A stretch of 16,721 bases of DNA. Origin: Clostridiales bacterium (lineage in GTDB: Bacteria > Bacillota > Clostridia > UBA8921). The stretch lies in the NCBI GenBank assembly GCA_003535395.1, contig DOHE01000152.1, positions 1 through 16,721 on the forward strand, read 5' to 3'. A program made the translations under genes and the position numbers. The notes under the pieces are model-generated. The model was not told where the DNA came from and searched no databases. It saw only the letters and a program-made list of their open reading frames with translations. Below are positions 1-7,300 of this stretch, piece by piece; the first letter of the stretch is position 1; each line of letters opens with the position of its first letter.

Positions 1-2874
1 GGACCCCGCTGCCGCCGCCGGTCTCCGGCCGGCTGCACCTGCGGTCTCGCCTGCGCCAGTATTTCCGCCAGCTGTGCCGGCTGTCCCCCGACAGACCTGG
101 GCCGGCACGTTCAGGTCATAGGCTTCCCGCACCAGGCCGCTGTCCCGGAAGCTGCCGTTCCAGCAGGTGAAGGAATATGTAAACTCCTGCACTCCCCTGT
201 CCGCTCCCATGTCCGGAGCCAGAGAGGATTTAAGCAGGGTCAGGGCAATGGTGCCGCCATGGGTGCCGACCCCGTACTTACAATCATTGAGTACAGCGAC
301 CCCCCGGCCTTCCTCCGCCAGCGCCGTCCATTTCTGCTGGGGCACTTCGAACCGTTCCGCATCGTGGACCCGTGAAGCATGGGTAGGCCTGCGCAAATGA
401 CCAAACTGGATCTCATGCAACGCCTCCTCCGTCTGGATCATGGTTGGAAATTCCACCTTCAGCAATTTATGGGTTTCCTGCCAGTCGATCCGGGTTTCAA
501 AATCCAGCCGCCGGCTGTCCCGGCGCAGGGAGATCTCCTGGACCATCCGGGAATCCCGCAGTTTCCTGGTGATCCGGATCCGGGCCTCCAGCGGCCCCCG
601 CGATAGAACTTCCGCTTCCGCCGGTTCTCCTCCATCCTCTGCAGGACACAGCAACGCCATGCTGTCGATATCCCAGGCATCGAACCGGGTAGGGACATCC
701 TTGTACAGGATTAGACGATTGCATGTCCCCGCAGCCAGTTCCTGCCGGCTTTCCTTGTCATAGATGCTGATGATACCGCCAAAGGCGTCCAATGTGACGC
801 GCAGATATGTATTTTCCAAGAGATCTGTCCGGGCGAGCAGGGTGTTTTCTACTCCCCTCCCCGTCCCGTTTTTCAGTGTGACCCATCCTGCAGGCGGCAG
901 GCAAACTTCTGCCAGAGCTCCCTCCTCTGCTGTCTGCACAGGGACCGGTTGCCCCTCACTGTCCAGCGCTCCAATCCAGCCTTTCGGTAGATGGATCAGG
1001 GATATGCGTTCCCAGGACAAGGAATTGAAGACCGCCGCCTCGCCCTCTCCCGGAGAAGCGAGGGCTGTCATTGCCTCCCTGGCCATCTGCTTAGACGCTT
1101 CCAGCACTGTATCATATTCTGCCTCCGCCTCCGCATATACCCGGGCGATGGAGGAGCCGGGAAGCACATCATGGAACTGGTTGAGCAATACCTTTTTCCA
1201 GAGTTCGTCCAGCCTGTCTGCCGGATAATCAAACCCTTTCAGCGCAGCTGCTGCGCCCCACATCTCCGCTTCCCGCAGAGTGAATTCGCACTTCCGGTTG
1301 CCGCGCTTGGTGCGGGCCTGAGTGGTATAGGTTCCCCGGTGACAGCCCAGGTAGATCTCGCCGGTAAAGACAGGAAAATTCTCCCGCTCAGCCTCCAGGT
1401 CTTTGAAAAATTCCACCGGAGAAGTCATCCGGGTGCGGGGAATCCCTTCCAGGTCCGCGCAGCGGCGGAGGTATTCCAGATGATCCCGGGTAGCCCCGCC
1501 TCCCCCGTCCCCGTGGCCGAAAGGATAGAGCCGGGAGCGGATCCCGTCCTTCTGCACCCGCTGCTGCCAGCGCTGCACCAGGTGTGTCGGGGAGGTCCGG
1601 GCATTATAGTCGTTCATCATATGAGAGAGGATTTCGGTGCCGTCAATGCCCTTCCAGCGAAAAGTATTATAGGGGAAAGGTTCGCCCCCATTGTAATTCC
1701 AGAATATTTTCGCCGTGGCAAAATACCGGATGCCGCAGCCCTGCAGGATCTGAGGAAGAGCGCCGGTGTAGCCGAAGACGTCCGGGAGCCAGCAGAGTTC
1801 ATTATCCAGATTGAATTCTTCCCTGAAAAACTTTTTGCCGTGGAGGAACTGGCGGATCAGGCTCTCCCCGCTGGTGACATGGGTGTCTGCCTCCACCCAC
1901 ATGCCCCCTTCCGGGATAAAGCGTCCTGCAGCCACCGCTTGGCGGATCTCCTGATAGAGCATAGGATGGTGTTCCTTCGTCATCTGGTAGAGATGGGGCT
2001 GGCTCTGGAGGAAGAGATATTCCGGATACTGCTTCATCAGGGCCAGCTGGGTGGAAAAGGTCCGCCCGCACTTACGGACGGTTTCCTGCAACGGCCACAG
2101 CCAGGCCACATCGATATGGGAATGCCCAAATGTATAATGCACGGGGGCGGTGGACCCGTTCCGGCACTCAAGCAGCTTTGCCAGCCGTTCCCTGCAGTCC
2201 GCCGCCTCCCGCCGCACCCCGTCCAGGGGCTGTTCAAAATCCAGGTTCAGTGTAAATTCCCGGAGGGCCGCATCGATCTCCGCCACCCGAAGAGATTCAG
2301 GGTCCATACTGTTTCGAGTCTGCCACAGGGTCTCTGCATCCAGCCACAGCTGATAGAGGCTCTCCTCCCACACCCCGAAGGTGCTGTTCCCTACGGTACA
2401 CTGCGCAGCGGGCGGTTCCGGCACCGTCACCCGCCCCGGATGGATCGGCCCCCCGTTGTATACCCGGGGGCCATGCCCGGCATAAGCTTCAATCAGAACC
2501 TGATAATGCGTGCCTGGAGTTCCCTCCTGCACCGCCAGGATCTCAAAATGTGCACGATCCACGGCGCCTGCTGCCTGGCCATCCAGATAGACCGCACTTT
2601 CTGCTCCCGCCTCCGGCTTGATCACGATGCGCTTCCCCCGGGCTGCCTCCGGCAGCGTGAATTCCCCCCGGAACCAGCCGTATTCCCATTTCCCGCCCCA
2701 GGCAATGCCTGCAGGCATGGGGTAAAATTCCTTTTTCAGGGCAGTTTCCGGCGTGAGTTGTTCAAGAGTGACAAAACCTTCAAGGGGAATCTTCCCCAGG
2801 GGCTGATAAAAGTGGCGGGGCAGTTCATCTTTCCAGGCCTCGACCCTGCGATTCCATTCCGGTGTAAGTGACAA
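1..2874 (-). CDS. GH38 alpha-mannosidase, 3' end cut by window edge
   Basis: One open frame runs from a TTG start at 2874 to the left edge, giving 958 codons with no stop. The product should hydrolyse alpha-mannosidic linkages. It has no signal peptide, so it probably acts on imported mannosides in the cytoplasm. GH38 hallmarks are visible: the zinc and active-site segment GHSHIDVAWLWP (residues 250-261, with H253 and D255), the segment LPDVFGY with D365 as expected catalytic nucleophile, and QFHDVLPGSS with zinc ligand H568. The TTG start is chosen because a strong SD (AAGGAGGG, plus-strand 2881-2888) lies 6 nt upstream and the N-terminus (LTPEWNRRVEAW) looks like this family. Bacterial relatives are usually about 1000-1050 aa, so only the C-terminal end should be missing. 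Residues from about 920 onward are a Gly/Ala/Thr-rich low-complexity stretch that is unusual for the family. The long plus-strand frame across this region is antisense to it. Confidence 0.93.
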   Translation of the reverse strand, partial: MSLTPEWNRRVEAWKDELPRHFYQPLGKIPLEGFVTLEQLTPETALKKEFYPMPAGIAWGGKWEYGWFRGEFTLPEAARGKRIVIKPEAGAESAVYLDGQAAGAVDRAHFEILAVQEGTPGTHYQVLIEAYAGHGPRVYNGGPIHPGRVTVPEPPAAQCTVGNSTFGVWEESLYQLWLDAETLWQTRNSMDPESLRVAEIDAALREFTLNLDFEQPLDGVRREAADCRERLAKLLECRNGSTAPVHYTFGHSHIDVAWLWPLQETVRKCGRTFSTQLALMKQYPEYLFLQSQPHLYQMTKEHHPMLYQEIRQAVAAGRFIPEGGMWVEADTHVTSGESLIRQFLHGKKFFREEFNLDNELCWLPDVFGYTGALPQILQGCGIRYFATAKIFWNYNGGEPFPYNTFRWKGIDGTEILSHMMNDYNARTSPTHLVQRWQQRVQKDGIRSRLYPFGHGDGGGGATRDHLEYLRRCADLEGIPRTRMTSPVEFFKDLEAERENFPVFTGEIYLGCHRGTYTTQARTKRGNRKCEFTLREAEMWGAAAALKGFDYPADRLDELWKKVLLNQFHDVLPGSSIARVYAEAEAEYDTVLEASKQMAREAMTALASPGEGEAAVFNSLSWERISLIHLPKGWIGALDSEGQPVPVQTAEEGALAEVCLPPAGWVTLKNGTGRGVENTLLARTDLLENTYLRVTLDAFGGIISIYDKESRQELAAGTCNRLILYKDVPTRFDAWDIDSMALLCPAEDGGEPAEAEVLSRGPLEARIRITRKLRDSRMVQEISLRRDSRRLDFETRIDWQETHKLLKVEFPTMIQTEEALHEIQFGHLRRPTHASRVHDAERFEVPQQKWTALAEEGRGVAVLNDCKYGVGTHGGTIALTLLKSSLAPDMGADRGVQEFTYSFTCWNGSFRDSGLVREAYDLNVPAQVCRGTAGTAGGNTGAGETAGAAGRRPAAAAGS

Positions 2875-2923
2875 TGAAAACCCTCCTTGGGCAGGCTGAA
2901 TCAAAACTTCCTGCAGTAAACCG

Positions 2924-2929
2924 ATTATA
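2924..2929 (-). promoter_or_regulatory. Candidate -10 element for the GH38 gene
   Basis: Read on the minus strand this is a perfect TATAAT in the AT-rich gap between corA and the mannosidase. It would give a leader of about 43 nt before the SD and the TTG start at 2874. No good -35 hexamer sits at 17 bp, so the site may need an activator or may be fortuitous. It would allow GH38 to be transcribed independently of corA. Confidence 0.35.
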
Positions 2930-2996
2930 AATCAAAATACCGGCAAGACACATAGAAATTCTGGACATGTATATGACTTATTCAGCCATTTTTCTG

Positions 2997-3989
2997 TTAC
3001 ATCATTTTTCGGCGGATCAGGATCACCGCCACCGTGGCCGATATGATCATGGACAGGCCGGTGATAAGCCAGAAATCCCGTGTCAGACCGGGCAGGGGCA
3101 GTCCTACGTTCATTCCGAAAAACCCGGCGATCATGGTGGGGATGGCCAGGACTACCGTCATCGCAGTAAGGATCTTCATTACCACGTTCAGGTTGTTGGA
3201 GATAAGCGAACTGCAGGCTTCCAACAGATCACTCAGGTCGGAACTGAAGATGGCGCTCATCTCCAAGGCTTGTTCCGTCTCGATTACTACTTCGTCAAAC
3301 ATCTGTTTCCGCGCCGGAACATCCCGGATCCCGGAAATCTGCCCGATCCGCTCCAGCACCTTGGCAAAGGCATGGAGGGATACCTCCATATTGGTGATGC
3401 TGCGTTTGTATTCCATGAGCTGCATCACTTCCCGGTTCTGCATCGCTCCCTGCGTCTTCTCCTCGATCTGGATGGTCTCCGCCTCCACCGCCCGGAGAGT
3501 CTCGATATAGGTGGCAGCCACAGCCATGAATATCGCCAGCATCAGATCCAGAGGATCCGGCGCCCGGCTGGCCTCCGGCGCCTGACTGGTCTCCGGCTCC
3601 TGACTGGCCTCCGGTTCCTGACTGGCCTCCGGTTCCGTCAGCCATTGCTGGATGTCCTCCAGATGGAGGAGGTGCCGGTTCATTACTGCCACCAGTTTTC
3701 CGCCACGCACCAGCACCCCCATGGGCAGGGTCTGGAAGGAGTGCCGGCCGGCCCGGCGGGTGCGATAGGCCATATCCACATACCCGGCAATGATTTCCCG
3801 CTTGATGGCCATACGGGAGACCTCGTTCTCATCCAGCACATCCTCCAGGAATTTCAAGCTGATCCCCAAGCCTTCCGCTACCCGTTCCATCTCCTCCGGC
3901 CGGGGTTTGGACATGAGGACAAGCAGACTTTCCTCCAGGCTTACCGTCTCCTTGAACCGGCCGCTCCGGTATGCATATATACTGATCAT
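2997..3989 (-). CDS. corA: CorA-family divalent metal ion transporter
   Basis: The 330-aa product is a CorA-type membrane channel for Mg2+ or related divalent ions, expected to work as a pentamer in the inner membrane. A soluble alpha/beta N-terminal domain and long stalk helices precede two C-terminal membrane segments (about residues 268-291 and 304-324). The signature GMN motif is intact at residues 292-294, in the context FFGMNVGLP, followed by a short positively charged tail. The ATG at 3989 is chosen over an upstream in-frame ATG (4049) because GGGAGG lies 5 nt before it and the protein then begins MISIYAYRSG as relatives do. Residues about 119-144 are a Glu/Pro/Ala/Ser/Gln repeat inserted between the N-terminal domain and the stalk, which normal CorA proteins lack. 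A TAAAAT (minus-strand reading of 4061-4066) is a weak candidate promoter. Ion specificity cannot be told from sequence. Confidence 0.92.
   Translation of the reverse strand: MISIYAYRSGRFKETVSLEESLLVLMSKPRPEEMERVAEGLGISLKFLEDVLDENEVSRMAIKREIIAGYVDMAYRTRRAGRHSFQTLPMGVLVRGGKLVAVMNRHLLHLEDIQQWLTEPEASQEPEASQEPETSQAPEASRAPDPLDLMLAIFMAVAATYIETLRAVEAETIQIEEKTQGAMQNREVMQLMEYKRSITNMEVSLHAFAKVLERIGQISGIRDVPARKQMFDEVVIETEQALEMSAIFSSDLSDLLEACSSLISNNLNVVMKILTAMTVVLAIPTMIAGFFGMNVGLPLPGLTRDFWLITGLSMIISATVAVILIRRKMM
3566..3637 (-). repeat. 18-bp tandem repeat, four units, inside corA
   Basis: Four consecutive 18-bp units of the form GACTGGCCTCCGGTTCCT (plus strand) start at 3566, 3584, 3602 and 3620 with a few substitutions. 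On the coding strand each unit encodes six residues of the EPEASQ type. The unit length is a multiple of three, so copy-number change would keep the corA frame. The right-hand units are the most alike, which suggests recent expansion there. Confidence 0.9.
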
Positions 3990-4084
3990 AGGATCCTCCC
4001 TGGCGGGCGTCACTCCGCTGCCTGTGCCCTCGGGCAGCACACACGGCATTCCCTTTCCCTATTTTACCATATATCGGCGCATAT

Positions 4085-4987
4085 TCACCGCTCAAATATA
4101 TCGACCCGGATATCCTGGTCATAATTTCCAAAGCCCCGGCCCAGAATATTGATCCCTCCTACGTGCTCTGCCTGCCAGGGCACTTCCAGTCGGAAGTGCC
4201 AGAAAGGCGTGCCGGGGTGAAGATCCGAAAGGGTCACTTCCGACAGAGGCGTCCCTTCCAGGAACGTCCCCTTCCGGTCCACCCGAAGCACCTTCAGGAT
4301 TCCGTACTGGCAAAGACCGCCAGACCACCAGGCGGGGGAGTACCGGCCGCGTTTGGCCGCAAAGTCGCCGGGGCAAGTCCATTTTCCAAGCGGGATGCCG
4401 TTGAGGAAAAAATGGATGTCCGAAAGCCAGGTACTGCTGACACCGGGGGCTTCCGACCCCAGTTCCATGGAGATCTCCACCGCCTCCAGGTCCTCCGGCT
4501 TTACCGTCAGTATGTGCATGCGGTATTGGATGTAACCGCTGCCGAACCAAAGGATCCGGGCTTTGGTGTGTTCCGGATGTTCAAAGACCCGCGGGTCGTC
4601 AAAGCGGCCCAGGATGCCCTGGGGAGTGGCCAGACCACAGGGCGGCCGGATTTCCCAGTCCGTATAATGTCCCGGCGGGATGCTGATCACCCGGTGCCTC
4701 CCCGGATTCTCCGGTTTCAAGGTCAGGTCCAGGGTGAGGATGTCCGGCAGCAGGGTGCATACGCGCTGGATCCCGCCTTTGCAGGGAAGGCTGCGGGTTG
4801 AAATCAGGCCCGCCTGCTGCAGCAGGTCCAGGTGCCGGGTAGCCATGGCCGGGCTCATGCCCAGCCGGCTGGCGATTTTTCCGGCGTTCAGATCTCCCTC
4901 CGCCAGGAGCTTCAGGATCCGAAGACGGGTCCGGCTGGCGAGAGCTTTATACACAGGCAGATGGCAGGGGTCCGGGGTCAGTTGCAA
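4085..4987 (-). CDS. ArsR-type HTH regulator with large C-terminal ligand-sensing domain
   Basis: The 300-aa product has an ArsR-type winged helix at residues about 7-80 (PVYKALASRTRLRILKLLAE, recognition helix near SPAMATRHLDLL). A domain of about 200 residues follows, rich in Trp, Gly and aromatic residues, with segments such as LWFGSGYIQYR, WTCPGDFAAKRGRYSPAWW and FGNYDQDIRV. Classical metal-sensing ArsR proteins are about 100 aa, and no metal-binding Cys motif is seen. The C-terminal part looks like a beta-rich, carbohydrate-type sensing domain; that is an inference from composition and neighbours. The TTG start at 4987 is chosen because AAAGGAG lies 7 nt upstream, whereas the in-frame ATGs at 5014 and 5026 and the far start at 5233 lack an SD. 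The gene is divergent from abfA and a palindromic operator lies between them, so it probably represses or activates abfA and itself. Confidence 0.87.
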   Translation of the reverse strand: MQLTPDPCHLPVYKALASRTRLRILKLLAEGDLNAGKIASRLGMSPAMATRHLDLLQQAGLISTRSLPCKGGIQRVCTLLPDILTLDLTLKPENPGRHRVISIPPGHYTDWEIRPPCGLATPQGILGRFDDPRVFEHPEHTKARILWFGSGYIQYRMHILTVKPEDLEAVEISMELGSEAPGVSSTWLSDIHFFLNGIPLGKWTCPGDFAAKRGRYSPAWWSGGLCQYGILKVLRVDRKGTFLEGTPLSEVTLSDLHPGTPFWHFRLEVPWQAEHVGGINILGRGFGNYDQDIRVDIFER

Positions 4988-5033
4988 GCGTTTACTCCTT
5001 TCGCGGACGATCATCGGCAGCAGCATGCCGTTT

Positions 5034-5067
5034 TGAAAGTAATATCCAGTTGGATATCTATTTCCAA
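5034..5067. promoter_or_regulatory. Divergent regulator/abfA operator with overlapping promoters
   Basis: ATATCCA-GT-TGGATAT (5042-5057) is a perfect 7-bp dyad with a 2-nt centre. A second overlapping dyad, TTGGA...TCCAA, spans 5050-5067. On the plus strand, TTGAAA (5034-5039), 17 bp, then TCTATT (5057-5062) is a possible abfA promoter. On the minus strand TTGGAA (5062-5067), 17 bp, then TATTAC (5039-5044) is a possible promoter of the regulator. The main palindrome lies in or overlaps both spacers, the usual position for an ArsR-type operator. The dyad is seen directly. Promoter assignment and binding by the neighbouring regulator are inferred. Confidence 0.6.
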
Positions 5068-5213
5068 TATCTGATGGCTGTTTAACCAAATTATAAAACA
5101 GTCGAGCAGATTTGGGAAGAGGCGGCCGGACAAGTTGACGCCCCGCCGGCTCCGGGAATACAATCCAGGCATTCAACGGCGCATACAACGCTGGAATATA
5201 TGGAGGGATCAGG

Positions 5214-6698
5214 ATGGCAAGAGTCGTGATCAATGCAGACCAGGGAAAAGGCCGGATCAGCCGGCATATTTACGGACATTTCGCCGAGCACTTGGGGCGG
5301 TGCATCTACGGCGGTGTCTGGGTGGGCAAGGATTCCCCCATTCCCAACATCGAGGGGATGCGTACGGATGTCATCGCAGCACTGAAAAGCATGAAAGCTC
5401 CGGTGCTTCGCTGGCCCGGCGGCTGCTTTGCTGACGAATACCACTGGCAGGAAGGCGTGGGGCTGACCCGTCAACCCATGCTCAACGTCCACTGGGGCGG
5501 TGTGGTGGAGGACAACAGCTTCGGCACCCATGAATTCTTCCGTCTGTGTGAGCTGACCGGCGCCGAGCCCTATATCTGTGGCAATGTAGGCAGCGGAACG
5601 GTACAGGAGATGCGGGACTGGGTGGAATACATAACCTTTGCTGGGGATTCCCGGCTGGGATTGATGCGCAAGGCTAATGGAAGGGAAGCGCCCTGGAAAC
5701 TCAAGTATTTTGGCGTAGGCAATGAAAACTGGGGCTGCGGCGGCCGGATGCGCCCGGAATACTATGCGGACGAATACCGCCGGTATTCCACCTATGTGCG
5801 CAATTACAGCGGCAGCCAGATCTATAAGATCGCCTGCGGCTCCAACAGCGCCGACTACCGTTGGACCGAGGTGCTGATGCGGGAGGCAGGCGCTTTGATG
5901 AACGGGCTGAGCCTGCATTATTATACAAATGCGAATACCACCGGCCCCGATGGAAAGACCCTCCGGGGTACTGCCACCGGTTTTTCGGAAGATGCCTGGT
6001 ATATGTGCCTGAAACGGGCTTCACGGATGGACGAAATCGTCACCCGGCACGAAACCATCATGGATATGTATGATCCAGCCCGGCGGGTGGGGATGATCGT
6101 AGACGAATGGGGTACCTGGTATCAGGTGGAGCCCGGCACCGAACCCGGTTTCCTGTATCAGCAGAACACCATCCGGGATGCCCTGGTGGCGGGCCTGACC
6201 CTCAACATTTTCAACGCACACTGCGACCGGGTGCACATGGCCAACATCGCACAGACTATCAATGTGCTGCAGGCGGTGATCCTCACCGAAGGCGGCCGGA
6301 TGCTACTCACCCCCACCTACCACGCCATGGATATGATGAAAGTCCATCAGGATGCGGAGCTCCTTTGCTCCTCTGCCTCGTATGAGTCCTATGCCATGGC
6401 CGGCGAGGAGATGAGCCGCCTCAGCGTTTCCGCTTCCCGGGATGCGGAAGGAATTATTCATGTTACTCTGTGCAACTTGAGCCATGCGGATTCCATGAAT
6501 GTGGACGTGGAGCTCCGGGGCGCTTCCGCCTCCGCAGTCACCGGCACCCTGTTGACCGCCTCGGTGATGGATGCCCACAACACCTTTGATGCACCGGAAA
6601 ATGTAAAACCCGTTCCCTTCACCGCCGCCGCACTGGAAGGGAACTCGGTACGGGTGCCTATGCCACCCATGTCCTTGGTGGTGCTGGAACTTGCATGA
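5214..6698 (+). CDS. abfA: GH51 alpha-L-arabinofuranosidase
   Basis: The 494-aa product matches intracellular GH51 enzymes in length and layout. It should release terminal L-arabinofuranose from arabinan, arabinoxylan or arabinogalactan oligosaccharides in the cytoplasm; no signal peptide is present. Key motifs are [13 protein letters not shown] (residues 66-78), the acid/base Glu in GVGNENWG (E171) and the nucleophile Glu in VDEWGTWY (E298). The beta-sandwich tail ends with the family-like [10 protein letters not shown]. The ATG at 5214 has GGAGGG 6 nt upstream. It is divergent from the ArsR-type regulator, and the next gene starts 4 nt after its stop, so the two are probably cotranscribed. 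The frame is intact and both catalytic residues are present. Confidence 0.96.
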   Translation: MARVVINADQGKGRISRHIYGHFAEHLGRCIYGGVWVGKDSPIPNIEGMRTDVIAALKSMKAPVLRWPGGCFADEYHWQEGVGLTRQPMLNVHWGGVVEDNSFGTHEFFRLCELTGAEPYICGNVGSGTVQEMRDWVEYITFAGDSRLGLMRKANGREAPWKLKYFGVGNENWGCGGRMRPEYYADEYRRYSTYVRNYSGSQIYKIACGSNSADYRWTEVLMREAGALMNGLSLHYYTNANTTGPDGKTLRGTATGFSEDAWYMCLKRASRMDEIVTRHETIMDMYDPARRVGMIVDEWGTWYQVEPGTEPGFLYQQNTIRDALVAGLTLNIFNAHCDRVHMANIAQTINVLQAVILTEGGRMLLTPTYHAMDMMKVHQDAELLCSSASYESYAMAGEEMSRLSVSASRDAEGIIHVTLCNLSHADSMNVDVELRGASASAVTGTLLTASVMDAHNTFDAPENVKPVPFTAAALEGNSVRVPMPPMSLVVLELA

Positions 6699-6702
6699 GC
6701 CC

Positions 6703-7179
6703 ATGACAGAAGAGGAACTGCGGGTCTGCCGAAGCTGCCAGCACGAGCAGGAGCAGGCGCAAGCTCAGAATCAGGCGCAGGAGCAGGAGCATGGGCAGGC
6801 GCAGGGGCAGGCGCAGGGGCAGGCGCGGGCATCCTGGGAAATCACCCTGGACAGCCAGGAGATCGGCCATCTGTTCCCTGGAGTTTCCGGCCTTCGGGCG
6901 GTAAAGACCGTGGATGAGGATGAATATGAACGCCGGCTCGGGATCTGCCTGCAGTGCGACAGCTTCCAGCCGGATCTGGCAAAGGATTCAGCGGTGCCTG
7001 AAGGGAAAGCGGCAGCCTGCGCAGGCGAATTCGGCAGGCAGCCAGGGTCCGGCGGTAATTCTGGTCCCGGCAGCCCATCCGGGACTTGCCGGTGGTGCGG
7101 CTGCCGGGTCCGGACACGGGCCAAGCTCAAGGCCGCTGTCTGTCCCCACCCCGGCGGTTCCCGGTGGCGAACGGGCTGA
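6703..7179 (+). CDS. Cysteine-rich zinc-binding protein, DUF6171-like, with XQ repeat
   Basis: The 158-aa product has spaced Cys motifs: CRSC (residues 9-12), CLQC near the middle, then a C-terminal CRWCGCRV and CPHPGGSRW. This is the layout I associate with small Firmicute DUF6171 proteins, which probably bind zinc and have no known function. Residues 15-41 are an almost pure two-residue repeat (EQ, AQ, GQ) inserted right after the first Cys pair. A second Gly/Pro/Ser-rich stretch precedes the last Cys motif. The ATG at 6703 follows the abfA stop by 4 nt, so translation may be coupled. No strong SD is visible, and a TTG at 6691 overlapping abfA is the alternative start. The function is unknown. 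Confidence is high that it is a gene and moderate for the family name. Confidence 0.75.
   Translation: MTEEELRVCRSCQHEQEQAQAQNQAQEQEHGQAQGQAQGQARASWEITLDSQEIGHLFPGVSGLRAVKTVDEDEYERRLGICLQCDSFQPDLAKDSAVPEGKAAACAGEFGRQPGSGGNSGPGSPSGTCRWCGCRVRTRAKLKAAVCPHPGGSRWRTG
6745..6825 (+). repeat. 6/12-bp tandem repeat encoding XQ dipeptides
   Basis: The stretch is built of hexamers such as GCGCAG, GGGCAG and GAGCAG, with a higher-order 12-bp unit (GGGCAGGCGCAG) at its right end. It encodes about 13 dipeptides (EQ, AQ, NQ, GQ) and stays in frame. It lies between the first Cys pair and the rest of the DUF6171-like protein. Confidence 0.9.
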
Positions 7180-7213
7180 ATGACGGTTTACCACAAAATC
7201 ACGAAATAATCTG

Positions 7214-7231
7214 CTTGTCAGCCTTGTCAGC
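7214..7231 (+). repeat. Tandem 9-bp direct repeat upstream of the SOS-type promoter
   Basis: CTTGTCAGC occurs twice head to tail (7214-7222 and 7223-7231), ending 9 bp before the TTGACA -35 hexamer. It may be a binding site for a second regulator or another slippage product; no function can be assigned. Confidence 0.6.
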
Positions 7232-7240
7232 AAATCCGGA

Positions 7241-7269
7241 TTGACAGAAACAGGAACATGTGTTCTAAT
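7241..7269 (+). promoter_or_regulatory. Sigma-A promoter with embedded LexA (SOS) box
   Basis: TTGACA (7241-7246), a 17-bp spacer and TCTAAT (7264-7269) form a near-consensus promoter. GAACATGTGTTC (7254-7265) fits the Gram-positive LexA/DinR pattern GAAC-N4-GTTC and has perfect 5-bp arms (GAACA/TGTTC). It lies in the spacer and overlaps the -10, where a repressor would block RNA polymerase. The expected transcription start near 7276 lies before the ATG at 7301, which supports that start and argues against an in-frame TTG at 7241. LexA control is inferred from the match and position. Confidence 0.72.
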
Positions 7270-7300
7270 ATATGTATTGTCTTTGGGATGGAGTCTGAAA

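Noticed and set aside
991..2871. 626-aa plus-strand open frame
   Set aside because: It is antisense to the GH38 gene, which has all catalytic motifs and an SD. The plus-strand translation shows no recognisable domain.
2967..4124. 385-aa plus-strand open frame
   Set aside because: It is antisense to corA, which has a GMN motif and membrane helices. The His-rich translation is typical of a shadow frame.
5091..5918. 275-aa minus-strand open frame upstream of abfA
   Set aside because: It overlaps the catalytically complete abfA and the operator region and has no domain or SD.
7241..7300. Start of the TerB gene at the in-frame TTG at 7241
   Set aside because: That TTG is part of the -35 hexamer and lies upstream of the expected transcription start. 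The ATG at 7301 has an SD and a more natural N-terminus.
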